A stretch of DNA of 64,000 nucleotides from Lwoffella lincolnii (GTDB lineage: Bacteria; Pseudomonadota; Gammaproteobacteria; Pseudomonadales; Moraxellaceae). How positions within the stretch are numbered: position 1 is the stretch's first letter; every line of letters begins with the position of its first letter. This document shows positions 42,350 through 52,078 of the stretch, piece by piece. The notes under the pieces are model-generated. The model did no database searches and was not told the DNA's origin. It saw only the letters and a program-made list of their open reading frames with translations. Position numbers and translations under genes: made by a program. The DNA lies in contig NZ_MUYT01000004.1 of NCBI RefSeq assembly GCF_002014765.1, forward strand, positions 62,001 through 126,000, in the 5' to 3' direction.

Positions 42350-43066
42350 ATGGCTAAGAGACCAACTTATATCCCAAGTAAAGATGAAAATAAATTAGTT
42401 CAAGTTGAAATGATAGATTTTATTTATCATTCAGGTTTTGCTATTAGCCAAAAGCAAAAATCTATTAAATCTTTACATCAATCTATAAACGAAAGATTTG
42501 GCTTTGATAATATTTTAGAAATATCTAGTAAATCAGAAAATGAGCTAGGTGTAGCATTAAGTGCTTTTAACTTAATGATTACAACAAAAATTAAAGGTAG
42601 AACTTTTAGTGTAGAAAGTGCTTTTCAGAGTAGTAAAGTTTTTGAAGGTGGTATTCAATATCTTGATTTACTAGACAAGCCATCAAGAGAAGCTAAAAAA
42701 GACCCTAGACTTAAAAGTTCTGGCAATATAATTAGTTTTAACTTTTACAATCAATTGTGGCAAACCACACCTTTAACCGCTTTTTATGATTGGTTGTATG
42801 TAAATGCTTTGAAAAATAAAAAAAATAAACCTGAATATCACGATAAATTACTAAAATATCAAGCATTTACAGATATTGAATTTAATCCCGAAAAGTCTAT
42901 TAACTGTCAAGCCCAATCTGTTGCATTGTTTTGTTCCTTGTGTGAAAAAGGGATATTGGAACAAGCAACATTATCACAAGAAAATTTTTTAGCATTGTAC
43001 CAAGATTATCAAATAGATAACTCTTATAAGAAGTTAAAAGATAATTCACAAGGGGCTTTATTGTAA
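42350..43066 (+). CDS. NADAR domain antitoxin (DarT1-associated type)
   Basis: The ATG at 42350 is two bases after the toxin tail's stop; 238 residues. NADAR features are visible: FTVES-like FSVESAFQSSKVFEGGIQYL, then DPRLKSSGNIISFNFYNQLW, TAFYDWLYVNAL and DIEFNPEKSINCQAQSVALF. NADAR enzymes remove ADP-ribose from modified guanine and act as the antidote to DarT1-like toxins. No internal stop or frameshift is seen, so the gene may still work although the toxin appears truncated. The base composition (A/T-rich) differs from neighbouring genes, suggesting transfer. Confidence 0.72.
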   Translation: MAKRPTYIPSKDENKLVQVEMIDFIYHSGFAISQKQKSIKSLHQSINERFGFDNILEISSKSENELGVALSAFNLMITTKIKGRTFSVESAFQSSKVFEGGIQYLDLLDKPSREAKKDPRLKSSGNIISFNFYNQLWQTTPLTAFYDWLYVNALKNKKNKPEYHDKLLKYQAFTDIEFNPEKSINCQAQSVALFCSLCEKGILEQATLSQENFLALYQDYQIDNSYKKLKDNSQGALL

Positions 43067-43101
43067 TAACATCATAGTTTTGATAACCAAAGGAAACTCC
43101 A

Positions 43102-43272
43102 ATGACCCATAAACTTTCAAAATATGGTATTAGCCCAATCCCACGCCCAAAAATCCTTGCCACCAAAAAACTGGATTTAACAGGCGAACAAGGGCAACAA
43201 ATCATCAAATCCGAAACCAAACTTGTATTACGCACGCATAAAGAAACCTTTAAACGCTTGGCGGATATGTAA
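43102..43272 (+). CDS. Small antitoxin partner of Doc/Fic protein
   Basis: The 56-residue product starts after AAAGGA and its stop overlaps the next gene's ATG (TAATG). It reads MTHKLSKYGISPIPRPKI and ends with an amphipathic helix (SETKLVLRTHKETFKRLADM). It is not a typical Phd with an AbrB-like fold by eye. Its position directly upstream and overlapping with a Doc-like gene is the usual antitoxin-toxin layout. The call rests on context. Confidence 0.62.
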   Translation: MTHKLSKYGISPIPRPKILATKKLDLTGEQGQQIIKSETKLVLRTHKETFKRLADM

Positions 43273-43637
43273 TGGGCATTATTTGTTTTCCCTTTGAGCG
43301 AGTGATTGAAATTGAAAAAGGTATGAAAGGGCAAGCAGATATTGGTAAATTACAAGGAGAATTAGCCAGAATTGATAATGCGATTTTATATGACGGATTA
43401 AATGATGTTTTTGAAATTGCCAGTAAATATACCAATAGCATTGCAATGGCTCACGCATTATCCGATGTCAATAAACGCACAGGTTTGGCGGTTGCCTTAG
43501 AATGTTTATCACTCAATGATTATGAAATTACCATTGACCATATTTTAATGGCAGACGCAATGCGTGATTTGGTACTTGGCGAATTAAATGAAAGTGAATT
43601 TGCCGATATTCTTTATCATAAATATATAAACAGTTAA
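43272..43637 (+). CDS. doc: Doc/Fic family toxin
   Basis: The 121-residue protein has the Fic/Doc signature HALSDVNKRTG in the middle, followed by GLAVALECLSLN. The H-x-L/F-x-D-x-N-K-R-T form is Doc-like (Lys in place of Gly in the Fic loop). Doc proteins are kinases that phosphorylate EF-Tu and stop translation. Length and motif position fit. It overlaps its putative antitoxin and is followed by the prpF remnant. It looks intact. Confidence 0.82.
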   Translation: MGIICFPFERVIEIEKGMKGQADIGKLQGELARIDNAILYDGLNDVFEIASKYTNSIAMAHALSDVNKRTGLAVALECLSLNDYEITIDHILMADAMRDLVLGELNESEFADILYHKYINS

Positions 43638-43656
43638 AACGATACAAGGAGTTTTT

Positions 43657-43975
43657 ATGCAAACCCCAATCCCTGCCACTTATATGCGTGGTGGTACTTC
43701 CAAAGGGACATTTTTTAAACTTTAGTGACCTAACCGAGCGTTGCCAAGTGGCAGGGCAAGCATGAGGCCAGTTTTTTTGCGTGTCGTTGGCAGTCCTGAC
43801 CCTTATGGCAAACAGATTAATGGTCTGGGTAATGGCTAATCTGGCACATCCAAAGTGGTGATTGTGTCAAGATTCTATGAGCCTACCATGATGTCAATTA
43901 CCTATTTGGGCAAGTGGCAATTGATAAACCATGGTGGGTGATGTGTATGTGCCTGCTGATGCCAGTACCCAGTAA
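43657..43975 (+). pseudogene. prpF: prpF (AcnD-associated isomerase) N-terminal fragment
   Basis: The start is clean: MQTPIPATYMRGGTSKGTFF, the PrpF N-terminus. A frameshift follows (FSDLTERCQVAGQA in the next frame), a stop, then LRVVGSPDPYGKQINGLGNG with a further stop, SGTSKVVIVSRF and NYLFGQVAIDKP-like sequence in shifted frame. At least three lesions. PrpF is needed with AcnD for the methylcitrate cycle. It lies in the same orientation as the acnD remnant, with the toxin-antitoxin genes between the two. Confidence 0.85.
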
Positions 43976-44006
43976 TTAAACAGATGACACATCTTTTAGC
44001 TTGATT

Positions 44007-45356
44007 TTACATATCATCAGATAAATTTTCTAAATGTGGCACAGACACCCCCTGCCCTGTGGTAAGTAACCCAACGCCTGCATAGATGCCAAGCTTATCT
44101 CTGGTGTCTGTGATGTCTAAATTACGCATGGTCAGCTGGCCAATACGGTCAACAGCACTAAAGCTTGAATCCCCTTTTTCCATGGTCAAGCGTTCGGGGT
44201 GATAAGTTAAGTTATCTGAAGCGGTGTTTAAAATGCTGTAATCATTGCCACGGCGTAGCTCAAGCGTGACTTCACCTGTGATGGCTTTGGCAACCCAGCG
44301 TTGAGCGGTTTCACGCAACATAAGTGCTTGTGAATCAAACCAACGCCCTTGATAAAGCAAGCGACCCAAACGCAAGCCATTAATACGGTACTGCTCAATG
44401 GTGTCTTCATTGTGAATGCCTGTCAGCAGTCGTTCATAAGCGATGTGCAACAGTGCCATACCGGGGGCTTCATAAATACCACGAGATTTGGCTTCAATGA
44501 TGCGGTTTTCGATTTGGTCAGTCATGCCAAGCCCATGACGACCACCAATCTCATTCGCCTTTAACATCAAATCAACAGGGCTATGAAATCTCTGATTATT
44601 TAATGCCACAGGCATGCCCTGCTCAAAACGCACAGTAACAGTCTCTTTGTCAATGTGAATCGCATTGTCCCAAAATGCCACCCCCATGATTGGCTCAACA
44701 ATGTGCATGCTGGCATCTAAAAACTCCAAATCTTTGGCTTCATGCGTTGCACCAAGCATGTTAGAATCCGTTGAATAGGCTTTTTCAGCAGACATTTTAT
44801 AATCATAACCATTGTCAATCAAAAACTGACTCATCTCAGTCCGACCACCCAACTCATCAATGAATGTTTGGTCAAGCCAAGGTTTATAGATTTTTAGATT
44901 TGGGTTGGTCAATAACCCATAGCGATAAAATCGCTCAATGTCATTGCCTTTATAGGTTGAACCATCGCCCCAAATATGAACATCATCTTCTTTCATGGCA
45001 GTAACCAACATCGTCCCTGTCACCGCACGACCCAATGGCGTGGTGTTAAAATAAGGCATGCCACCTGTTCTGATATGAAACGCCCCACACTGAATGGCAG
45101 CAATGCCTTCTAACGCCAGCTGGGTACGACAATCAATCAACCTTGCTTTGACCGCACCGTATTGATTGGCTTTTTTGGGAATGACGGTATAATCAGATTC
45201 ATCAGGTTGCCCTAAATTGGCGGTGTAAGCATAAGGCAGTGCCTCTTTTTGCTTCATCCACAAAATGGCAGCAGATGTGTCAAGTCCCCCTGAAAAAGCG
45301 ATGCCGACTTTTTCGCCAACAGGAATGGATTTTAAAATGGTTGCTGTGTTTAACAT
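44007..45356 (-). CDS. argG: Argininosuccinate synthase
   Basis: The 449-residue protein has the ATP-pyrophosphatase P-loop SGGLDTSAA (residues 22-30), LGQPDESDY, the AFHIRTGGMPYFNTTPLGRAVTGT block and VHIWGDGSTYKGNDIERFYRYG. It joins citrulline and aspartate with ATP in arginine biosynthesis. This is the E. coli-type long form (447 residues) and not the short form of about 400. It is monocistronic on the minus strand. A 27-base A/T palindrome lies in the region upstream. Confidence 0.93.
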   Translation of the reverse strand: MLNTATILKSIPVGEKVGIAFSGGLDTSAAILWMKQKEALPYAYTANLGQPDESDYTVIPKKANQYGAVKARLIDCRTQLALEGIAAIQCGAFHIRTGGMPYFNTTPLGRAVTGTMLVTAMKEDDVHIWGDGSTYKGNDIERFYRYGLLTNPNLKIYKPWLDQTFIDELGGRTEMSQFLIDNGYDYKMSAEKAYSTDSNMLGATHEAKDLEFLDASMHIVEPIMGVAFWDNAIHIDKETVTVRFEQGMPVALNNQRFHSPVDLMLKANEIGGRHGLGMTDQIENRIIEAKSRGIYEAPGMALLHIAYERLLTGIHNEDTIEQYRINGLRLGRLLYQGRWFDSQALMLRETAQRWVAKAITGEVTLELRRGNDYSILNTASDNLTYHPERLTMEKGDSSFSAVDRIGQLTMRNLDITDTRDKLGIYAGVGLLTTGQGVSVPHLENLSDDM

Positions 45357-45420
45357 GGCTTATCCTTAGGTTTGTCCTTAAATTTTTAACATTTTTCACA
45401 CCAATAATCTGTAACACCAA

Positions 45421-45447
45421 TAACATATTTTTTATAAAAATATGTTA
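45421..45447. repeat. Near-perfect A/T palindrome upstream of argG
   Basis: TAACATATTTTT and AAAAATATGTTA form an inverted repeat about the centre, between argG (minus) and the gene at 45579 (plus). It could be a regulator-binding site, a terminator or a cruciform; it does not match an E. coli ARG box. Confidence 0.55.
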
Positions 45448-45578
45448 GCATTTATTTGCAATCATATTTGTAATCATAACACAAAGACAGTCACAAAAAG
45501 ATGGTAGCACAATGTTGATAACGAAGTGATGTTGATGACGAAGTGATGATAACACAATACAAGGATAACAGACCACTC

Positions 45579-45986
45579 ATGCCAGCCTTAACCGATACTC
45601 ATCAATTACAACAAAAAACACTTGCCATGCTGTTGGCGGTTCCACAAGTCATGGCAAACCGATTATGGATAATTGCCAGCACTGACCCAACCAATCAGAA
45701 CAGCACCAAACAACAACACGATGAGATTCATGCCATGATAGCGGAAAAACAGTTGGCATTCATGCAGTCCTTGAGTGACATCACCACGCAATTATATCGC
45801 TCACAGATGGTGTTGGGGCTTGCCATGCTTGGAAACTGGCAAAACTTAATGATGGGCAATCAGCAGACTTATGTTCAGATGAACCAAAAGATTGAAACAG
45901 AAACACTTAAAATCTTAGATAAAGGCATCAATCCTTATGTTCAAGCGGTTCAAGACAATCAGCGTCGTTTGGTTTTTTCTAAATAA
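45579..45986 (+). CDS. Helical protein of unknown function
   Basis: The ATG at 45579, with AAGGA upstream, gives 135 residues; an earlier ATG (45546) is possible. The sequence is all-helical and Gln/Met-rich (LQQKTLAMLLAVPQVMANRL, YRSQMVLGLAMLGNWQNLMMG, QTYVQMNQKIETETLKILD). The amphipathic pattern resembles phasin-like granule-associated proteins, but this is weak. No signal peptide. Convergent with thiD. Confidence 0.5.
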   Translation: MPALTDTHQLQQKTLAMLLAVPQVMANRLWIIASTDPTNQNSTKQQHDEIHAMIAEKQLAFMQSLSDITTQLYRSQMVLGLAMLGNWQNLMMGNQQTYVQMNQKIETETLKILDKGINPYVQAVQDNQRRLVFSK

Positions 45987-46019
45987 GTCATTTTTAATAA
46001 GTGGCTTAGTTAAGCTGAT

Positions 46020-46868
46020 TTAAAAAAAATGATGAACAGGTCCTTGTCCTTTGCCCACATTTAGCTCATCGGCATGGCGTAAGGCATCGGTCAGATAATT
46101 TTTGGCAGACTGACAAGCGTCATTCATTGACATTCCCTTTGCCAAATAAGTGGCAATGGCCGCCGATAATGTACAGCCTGTGCCATGCGTGTTGTGTGTG
46201 GCAATACGCTGGCTAAAAAACCATTGCTGATGATGTTCAGACACAAGCACATCACACGCCTGCTCATCTGCCAACCCTGTTGATGATAAATGCCCACCTT
46301 TTAAATACACAGGCACAGTAAACTGCTTGGCTTGCCTTTGCATGGCATCAAGGTTATCTGCTTGTGCTTGCCCCAATAAATCGCCAGCTTCTGGCAAGTT
46401 TGGCGTTACCAACGACACCAACGGCATCAGCTCTTCTTTTAATGCCTTAATCGCAGTATCTGCCAATAATCTATCACCACTTTTAGCGACCATCACAGGG
46501 TCTAATACGATGACAAAAGTGCGTTGCTGTTGTTGATATTTCTGTTGATAATGGCGTAATTTTTTTGCCACCGCACAGATGATGTCCGAATCACCCAGCA
46601 TGCCAATTTTGACCGCATCTACTTGCACATCGTCAAATACCGAATCTAATTGAGCTTCAATTAGGCTCACAGGCATCAGTTCCACTTGTTGCACGCCAGT
46701 GGTGTTTTGTGCAACCACAGCAGTGATGATACTCATGGCATAGCCACCACATGCACTGATGGTCTTAATGTCCGCTTGCACCCCTGCCCCACCTGTTGGA
46801 TCAGTGCCTGCGATGCTCAGTACATTAGGCACATCAGATGTATTAGGCTGATTGCTCATGTTATCCAC
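46020..46868 (-). CDS. thiD: Hydroxymethylpyrimidine/phosphomethylpyrimidine kinase
   Basis: The 282-residue protein has SIAGTDPTGGAGVQADIKTI, VKIGMLGD, IVLDPVMVAKSGDRLL, LVTPNLPEAG and the HNTHGTGCTLSAAIATYLA anion-hole motif, the ThiD signature. It phosphorylates HMP twice to HMP-PP for thiamine synthesis. A GTG at 46868 with a well-placed GGAG is chosen; an ATG lies three codons later. No TPP riboswitch is visible upstream. Confidence 0.9.
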   Translation of the reverse strand: MDNMSNQPNTSDVPNVLSIAGTDPTGGAGVQADIKTISACGGYAMSIITAVVAQNTTGVQQVELMPVSLIEAQLDSVFDDVQVDAVKIGMLGDSDIICAVAKKLRHYQQKYQQQQRTFVIVLDPVMVAKSGDRLLADTAIKALKEELMPLVSLVTPNLPEAGDLLGQAQADNLDAMQRQAKQFTVPVYLKGGHLSSTGLADEQACDVLVSEHHQQWFFSQRIATHNTHGTGCTLSAAIATYLAKGMSMNDACQSAKNYLTDALRHADELNVGKGQGPVHHFF

Positions 46869-46947
46869 TTTTTATCTCCTTAACCATTTGGTTTGGGCAT
46901 GGCGTTTGTTAAGTTTGTTAAAATGGTAAGTTTGTTAAAATGGTTGG

Positions 46948-49900
46948 CTAAAACTGCCAGCCATACACCACATCAACGAATTTTTCCAGTGATGATGTGG
47001 CTTCCACATACACTCGTTTGGTCAACTGATAACGGACAGACAAGGTACTTTGGGCATTGAATACGCCAACCCCATAACGGATATATAGGTCTGGGGTGAT
47101 GTAACCTGTGACATTGACATTGGTGTCATCTTGCGTGCCTGCCGCATTGACGGTTAGGCTTTGTAACCCAAATGCCCGTCCCAATTCATTGGTAAATTGG
47201 CGTGTGCCGTGCAATCCATAGCTCAAACCAGCAGCAGCGATGTTATTGGTAACTTCTGAGCGAAAACCCTGTTCGCTGATTTGCGTGGCTGACGAATTCT
47301 CTATCCGCCCTGTCACCAACGCATTCATGGCTTGCTGTTCGCTCAATCCTGCATCATTAAAGACAATGATATTAGGATTACTGGCATCACCTTTCACTCG
47401 TAAGCCCACGGTACTTGCGTTGATTTCTTTGACCGCTTCAATGCTCAATGTGGGACGGCGAATATCACCATCAAAACGTACTTGAGCATAATTTAAGTCC
47501 AAACTTTGTCCAAAGGCATCAACATTGGTGCGTCTGGCAACCTGTATCATGCCCTTAGCGGTCATGATGCCTTGTCCGTGTTGATGTACCGTCAATGCGC
47601 CTGCCAATGGCAACACCGCCCCAAACCCTCTAAAGGTTACATGATGACCTAAGTCGACACCAATATCTGCGTTGATGTCCCAAGGTTTGGTAACGGCCAA
47701 AACCTGCTCAATGTTGCCAACAGCACGGCGGTCAAGCACAATCACGTCTGCCGATTTACCAATGATGTCTTCATTGGCTTCAGGCGGGCGAATGGTGGCA
47801 CTAGGAACGGTGATGACCCCTTTGATGGAGATGTATTTATCACTTGGACGCACAATCATCTCAATATCTGGGTTGATGCGTGCAGATAAAATGGGTGGCT
47901 GTACCACAGAAAGCTGAGCACCTTGTACCCCAAGCTTGGCAATCAGCTGATTTCGCCAATCAATCGTGCCGGTGATTGAGCCTTGCCCTTCACCACTCAT
48001 AAATCTGCCTTTGATATCAGCGTTTGTGCCTTGAATGTCAGCGGTGGCATTAATATTTTGCAAATCCACTGGCATGTCAAGCATGCTTACCCTACCGTGT
48101 CGAACAGCCACCTTGCCATCAAACTTAGGCGTGCTTAGTGTGCCTGACAGCTGTCCATTGGCAGTTGCTTGCCCTTCTAACACTCGCATGCCTGGAAAAA
48201 ACGGCTTAAATAGTGCCAAGTTAAGTTTATCAACTACCAAATTGCCTTGAATGGGTTTGTCTTGGGCAGTTGGGTTAATCAGCACATTCACATAGCCATT
48301 GCCTCGTTGTCCATTATTTAGGTCAGCTCTTAGCTTTAGCCCATTGGCTTGACTGATTAACCGCAGTGATACCCGGTCATAAGGAATGTCAATGTTACCT
48401 GTGCCATCTTGAACCATGCCAATTTTGCCATTTTGTGAATAGATGGCAGCATCGATGACAGGATTTTGACCTTGTTGCCATGATAACTTTGCTGTGCCAT
48501 GTACTTTGGCATGCCAACGGATATCTTTTGGCATCACCAAGGCAAACAGTTTGGTGTCTATGTTATCAATCAGTAGGTTAACGTTACCTGAATTTTTATT
48601 GACATTCAACGGTTGGTTTAAGCAAAACTGACCTGCTTTATCATTGGTCTGCCAGCAGTGAGCCGCCATTTTTAGCGATTGGTTGTCAACATCCAGCACT
48701 GTTTGCGTGGGTTGTTGTTGTTTTAATACCGTGCCTTGGCTGGCAAGCTCACCTTGAGCCATCACCCCTTGCCAACGCATGGTTTGGGTATCATACTCTC
48801 CTGTCAGTAAACCAGAAAACCGACTATCATCTTTTTTGGCTTTAACTTGGGCGGTGTGTTTTGCCATTGTGCCATTAAACACCAAATAAAGCTGATTGAT
48901 TTGTTGATTGGCGGTTTCTAAATCCACCGCTTGCACGGTTAGCTGACTGGGGCTGTTACCCAAATCCACCAGTTTGCCTTTGACATGACCACTTGCCAAC
49001 AGCAAGTTAGGCAACGCCAAACGTTTGGCAAGAACATCAACATATAACGTTGGTAGACGACTGTTTTCGGTCTGTAGCATGCTCATGCCACCAGAGATTT
49101 CACCGTTTAACCGTGAGTTTAATTGGTCAAGGTTAGTGATGTTGACTTTGGCTTGCAGTTGTTGCTTATCACCTGAGACAGTCAGATAATTATCCGCCCA
49201 ACGTATGACCAGATTATCTGCCTGTAAAGCATCAATCATGTCATTGACTTGGTTGTATTGACTGTTTGTGTCAGCTGATTTTAGGCGATTGAGATAACCT
49301 TTAATGTCTTTGGGCAACTGCATTTGTACGTTAATTGCCCCTTGTGCCTTAAAGGGTTGACCTTTGAGTTGCCCAGAGACATTCATGTCTTGAATTTGGA
49401 TACGCTGGGCATTGGTCTGCCAACTGCCTGTGCTGTCTAAATGTCCACTCAGGCGGCTGGGCATGTCTTTGACAAAATAACCCAAATTAAAGTTGTTCAT
49501 CTCTGCATTGACTTGCCAGTGATAACCTTGACGCATGTCAAGTGTTCCCTTGGCATCTAACTTACCTGCATCACCATCATGATACAATCGGTTGATGTCG
49601 ATGACTTGGGCATTACCTTTGATGTCAACCAACAAATTACCTGCTGGCAATTTATCGGTATCAACTTGCCCTGCAAATTTGGCGGTAAAATCACCCAACT
49701 GCCCTGTTTCTGCTTCGGTTTTACCCTTTATCCAACTGCCTTGTGAATCAAGCTTACCTGTGATGATGGTAGGATTATCGGTGATAAAATAGCCTGTGTT
49801 CAAATCTTGTAGCTTGGCATCAATATCCCAGCTTAGGCGACTGCCCCCTAATTGAACTCGCCCTGTGCCATCTAAATGACCTGCTTTGCCTTGATACGTC

Positions 49901-51918
49901 AGCTGATTAATACGAATGTCATTGGCAGTGCCACGGGCTTGCAAGAGAATATGTCCCTTTGGCACATCAGTCGTACCAAGCTCACCGTCAAAATCGGCGG
50001 TAAATGCAGTCAACTCACCATCTGCCAAGCGTATGTTGGCAACGCCTGTGCCACCAATGTTAATTTGTCGGTTATCTTGGCTGGCATCAAGCAAGGCACT
50101 TAAGTCGCTATTTTGTATGGTAATGTGATGCTGTTGACTGCCCTGTTTGCCGTTGGTGTTATCTACCATACTACCACTGGCATGGATAACACCTGTCAGC
50201 TTATCAATTGGTAAATTGTCTTGATAACGGTTAGGATACAAACCCTCGGTGCTGGCATGAATTTGCCAGTTTAAGGGTTTGCCACGATTGGCAAGGTGAA
50301 TTTGCCCATTCCCTGACAGCTGACCCACCACGCCTTGATAGTCAACCTGTGATAAGTCAATACGGCTACCCATTTTATGGACATTGACAACATAATTGCC
50401 TTTAGGAGCAACGTTTAACTCGTTGATTTGAGCATTGGCTTGCACATCTAAACGTTGTCCTTGCATCTTAACTTTTACGTTGCCGTGGTCGCTGTTGATG
50501 TTGCCAATATCTGGCAGATTTTGCCGTTTAAGCTGTCGCCAGCTGGCATCTATCAGTAAAGGCTGATGGTTATTACTTTTATCTTCGACTTTTATGATGT
50601 TGGCTTGCACATATTCGCCATCACGCTGGTTTAGAATCATGTCCATCTCAAGATTGCCTTGAGCGTTTTGCGTCAGCAAATGAAAGTGCAACGTGCCATC
50701 TAATTTTTGTGGCAAATAAGTTTGGTATTCTTGATACTCAGGTGATAATGACTGACGTAACGCATAATCATCTGAGTTGACAGTCGCCTTGATGTCCACC
50801 GCATCTGACCAGTCAATCAAACCATCAGCATGTAGACGACCATGTGGCGTATCTGCGATGAGTTGTTTTATGTCTAATAAGCTGTTATTAACATCAACTT
50901 TGGCTCGCCCCTGATAGTGTCCAGTGGGAATGTCCTGACCAGACAGTTGAGTGTTAATCCGCAAATCAATGTCTGATGTGATGCCAGAAGCGATGACCAG
51001 CCCATCTTGCAAGATGATGTTTTGTTCTTTGGCATAAGGAAGATGAAGCTTTTCATAACGCAACTTTGCCCAAAATGGTGCATTGCTGTCCATCGGTTGT
51101 GCCAAAAATTCACCCTGAACGTCTGCATGGTTATATTGGCTGTTAACCGTGCCATGCAATCGCTTAAGACTGCCCTGAGCGGTGATTTGTAGGGCATCGA
51201 CATACGCCTTATCCAACGCATTGACATGCACCACCGCTGACAAATCCAGTGGATAAGTGTCTTTTAAATCCATGTCGCCAGTTAGGTCATGGACGCTAAG
51301 CATGTCATGATAATATAGCTGTCCTTTACCCAACTTAAGCTGAGTTCCAATCCACGTCAAATCATTGACCGCCACATCAGTAACATGTATGGGGTCTTTG
51401 CTTGCTTGATTGTAGGTAATGCGGTTAATATCAGCGGCATCAAAACGCAGATTGATTGGCAGTTGTAAGGTTTTATAATCAAAAGGTTCGTCAGTTGGTG
51501 GTTGGCGATTGGTAATGACCAAATGATGAATACTGGCTTCACGCAGATGCACTTGTTTAGAAAACACCGCCCGCCAGCCAATCTTAACAAATACCCTATC
51601 TACCCCAATGTGAATGTCTTGGTTGGCATCGATGTCGATGTCAGTAATCCAAATCCCATCTTTTAGGTTGCCCCGACCGTATTTAAAGCCAATGCCCGTC
51701 TGTTGAGCAATTTTATTCAATAAATACTCAGTTCCCTGCTCTGTGCCAGCAGCGTAAAAAAATGCCACCAACACCGCCGTAAAAAACAAACACACAAACA
51801 AAAACAGCTTGATTAAAAAGCCAAGCGGAGTCCAGCGTTTAACCGCCTTAGATTGATGCTTGGCTGGGCTACTGGTCTGAGAATCATCGCCTTTAGGGTC
51901 AGTTGAATTGGGCTGTGC
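46948..51918 (-). CDS. tamB: Translocation and assembly module inner membrane protein TamB
   Basis: The ATG at 51918 (a TTG at 51957 is unlikely) gives 1,656 residues, compared with 1,259 in E. coli. After a short charged N-terminus a transmembrane helix (LGFLIKLFLFVCLFFTAVLV) is followed by long beta-helical repeats and the DUF490/TamB C-terminus (AQSTLSVRYQLTKRVYVEAT ... FVDVVYGWQF). TamB spans the periplasm and, with TamA, supports outer-membrane protein assembly and lipid transport. It lies downstream of tamA with about 160 bases between the coding regions. The repeats include several tandem similar blocks (for example TGKLDSQGSWIKGKTEA and SGHLDSTGSWQTNAQ). Confidence 0.9.
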   Translation of the reverse strand, partial: AQPNSTDPKGDDSQTSSPAKHQSKAVKRWTPLGFLIKLFLFVCLFFTAVLVAFFYAAGTEQGTEYLLNKIAQQTGIGFKYGRGNLKDGIWITDIDIDANQDIHIGVDRVFVKIGWRAVFSKQVHLREASIHHLVITNRQPPTDEPFDYKTLQLPINLRFDAADINRITYNQASKDPIHVTDVAVNDLTWIGTQLKLGKGQLYYHDMLSVHDLTGDMDLKDTYPLDLSAVVHVNALDKAYVDALQITAQGSLKRLHGTVNSQYNHADVQGEFLAQPMDSNAPFWAKLRYEKLHLPYAKEQNIILQDGLVIASGITSDIDLRINTQLSGQDIPTGHYQGRAKVDVNNSLLDIKQLIADTPHGRLHADGLIDWSDAVDIKATVNSDDYALRQSLSPEYQEYQTYLPQKLDGTLHFHLLTQNAQGNLEMDMILNQRDGEYVQANIIKVEDKSNNHQPLLIDASWRQLKRQNLPDIGNINSDHGNVKVKMQGQRLDVQANAQINELNVAPKGNYVVNVHKMGSRIDLSQVDYQGVVGQLSGNGQIHLANRGKPLNWQIHASTEGLYPNRYQDNLPIDKLTGVIHASGSMVDNTNGKQGSQQHHITIQNSDLSALLDASQDNRQINIGGTGVANIRLADGELTAFTADFDGELGTTDVPKGHILLQARGTANDIRINQLTYQGKAGHLDGTGRVQLGGSRLSWDIDAKLQDLNTGYFITDNPTIITGKLDSQGSWIKGKTEAETGQLGDFTAKFAGQVDTDKLPAGNLLVDIKGNAQVIDINRLYHDGDAGKLDAKGTLDMRQGYHWQVNAEMNNFNLGYFVKDMPSRLSGHLDSTGSWQTNAQRIQIQDMNVSGQLKGQPFKAQGAINVQMQLPKDIKGYLNRLKSADTNSQYNQVNDMIDALQADNLVIRWADNYLTVSGDKQQLQAKVNITNLDQLNSRLNGEISGGMSMLQTENSRLPTLYVDVLAKRLALPNLLLASGHVKGKLVDLGNSPSQLTVQAVDLETANQQINQLYLVFNGTMAKHTAQVKAKKDDSRFSGLLTGEYDTQTMRWQGVMAQGELASQGTVLKQQQPTQTVLDVDNQSLKMAAHCWQTNDKAGQFCLNQPLNVNKNSGNVNLLIDNIDTKLFALVMPKDIRWHAKVHGTAKLSWQQGQNPVIDAAIYSQNGKIGMVQDGTGNIDIPYDRVSLRLISQANGLKLRADLNNGQRGNGYVNVLINPTAQDKPIQGNLVVDKLNLALFKPFFPGMRVLEGQATANGQLSGTLSTPKFDGKVAVRHGRVSMLDMPVDLQNINATADIQGTNADIKGRFMSGEGQGSITGTIDWRNQLIAKLGVQGAQLSVVQPPILSARINPDIEMIVRPSDKYISIKGVITVPSATIRPPEANEDIIGKSADVIVLDRRAVGNIEQVLAVTKPWDINADIGVDLGHHVTFRGFGAVLPLAGALTVHQHGQGIMTAKGMIQVARRTNVDAFGQSLDLNYAQVRFDGDIRRPTLSIEAVKEINASTVGLRVKGDASNPNIIVFNDAGLSEQQAMNALVTGRIENSSATQISEQGFRSEVTNNIAAAGLSYGLHGTRQFTNELGRAFGLQSLTVNAAGTQDDTNVNVTGYITPDLYIRYGVGVFNAQSTLSVRYQLTKRVYVEATSSLEKFVDVVYGWQF

Positions 51919-52078
51919 CATAGATAGATAATCATCAACAAATAAAAAAACGGACAAACTATAACATATTTAAACAAGCATCTGCCATTTTTTGCGATGT
52001 GTCGCAATGACAAGCCAACGACATAACGATGACATAACAACGATAAAAATGATGCCCAACCACGATAAACCAATACAG

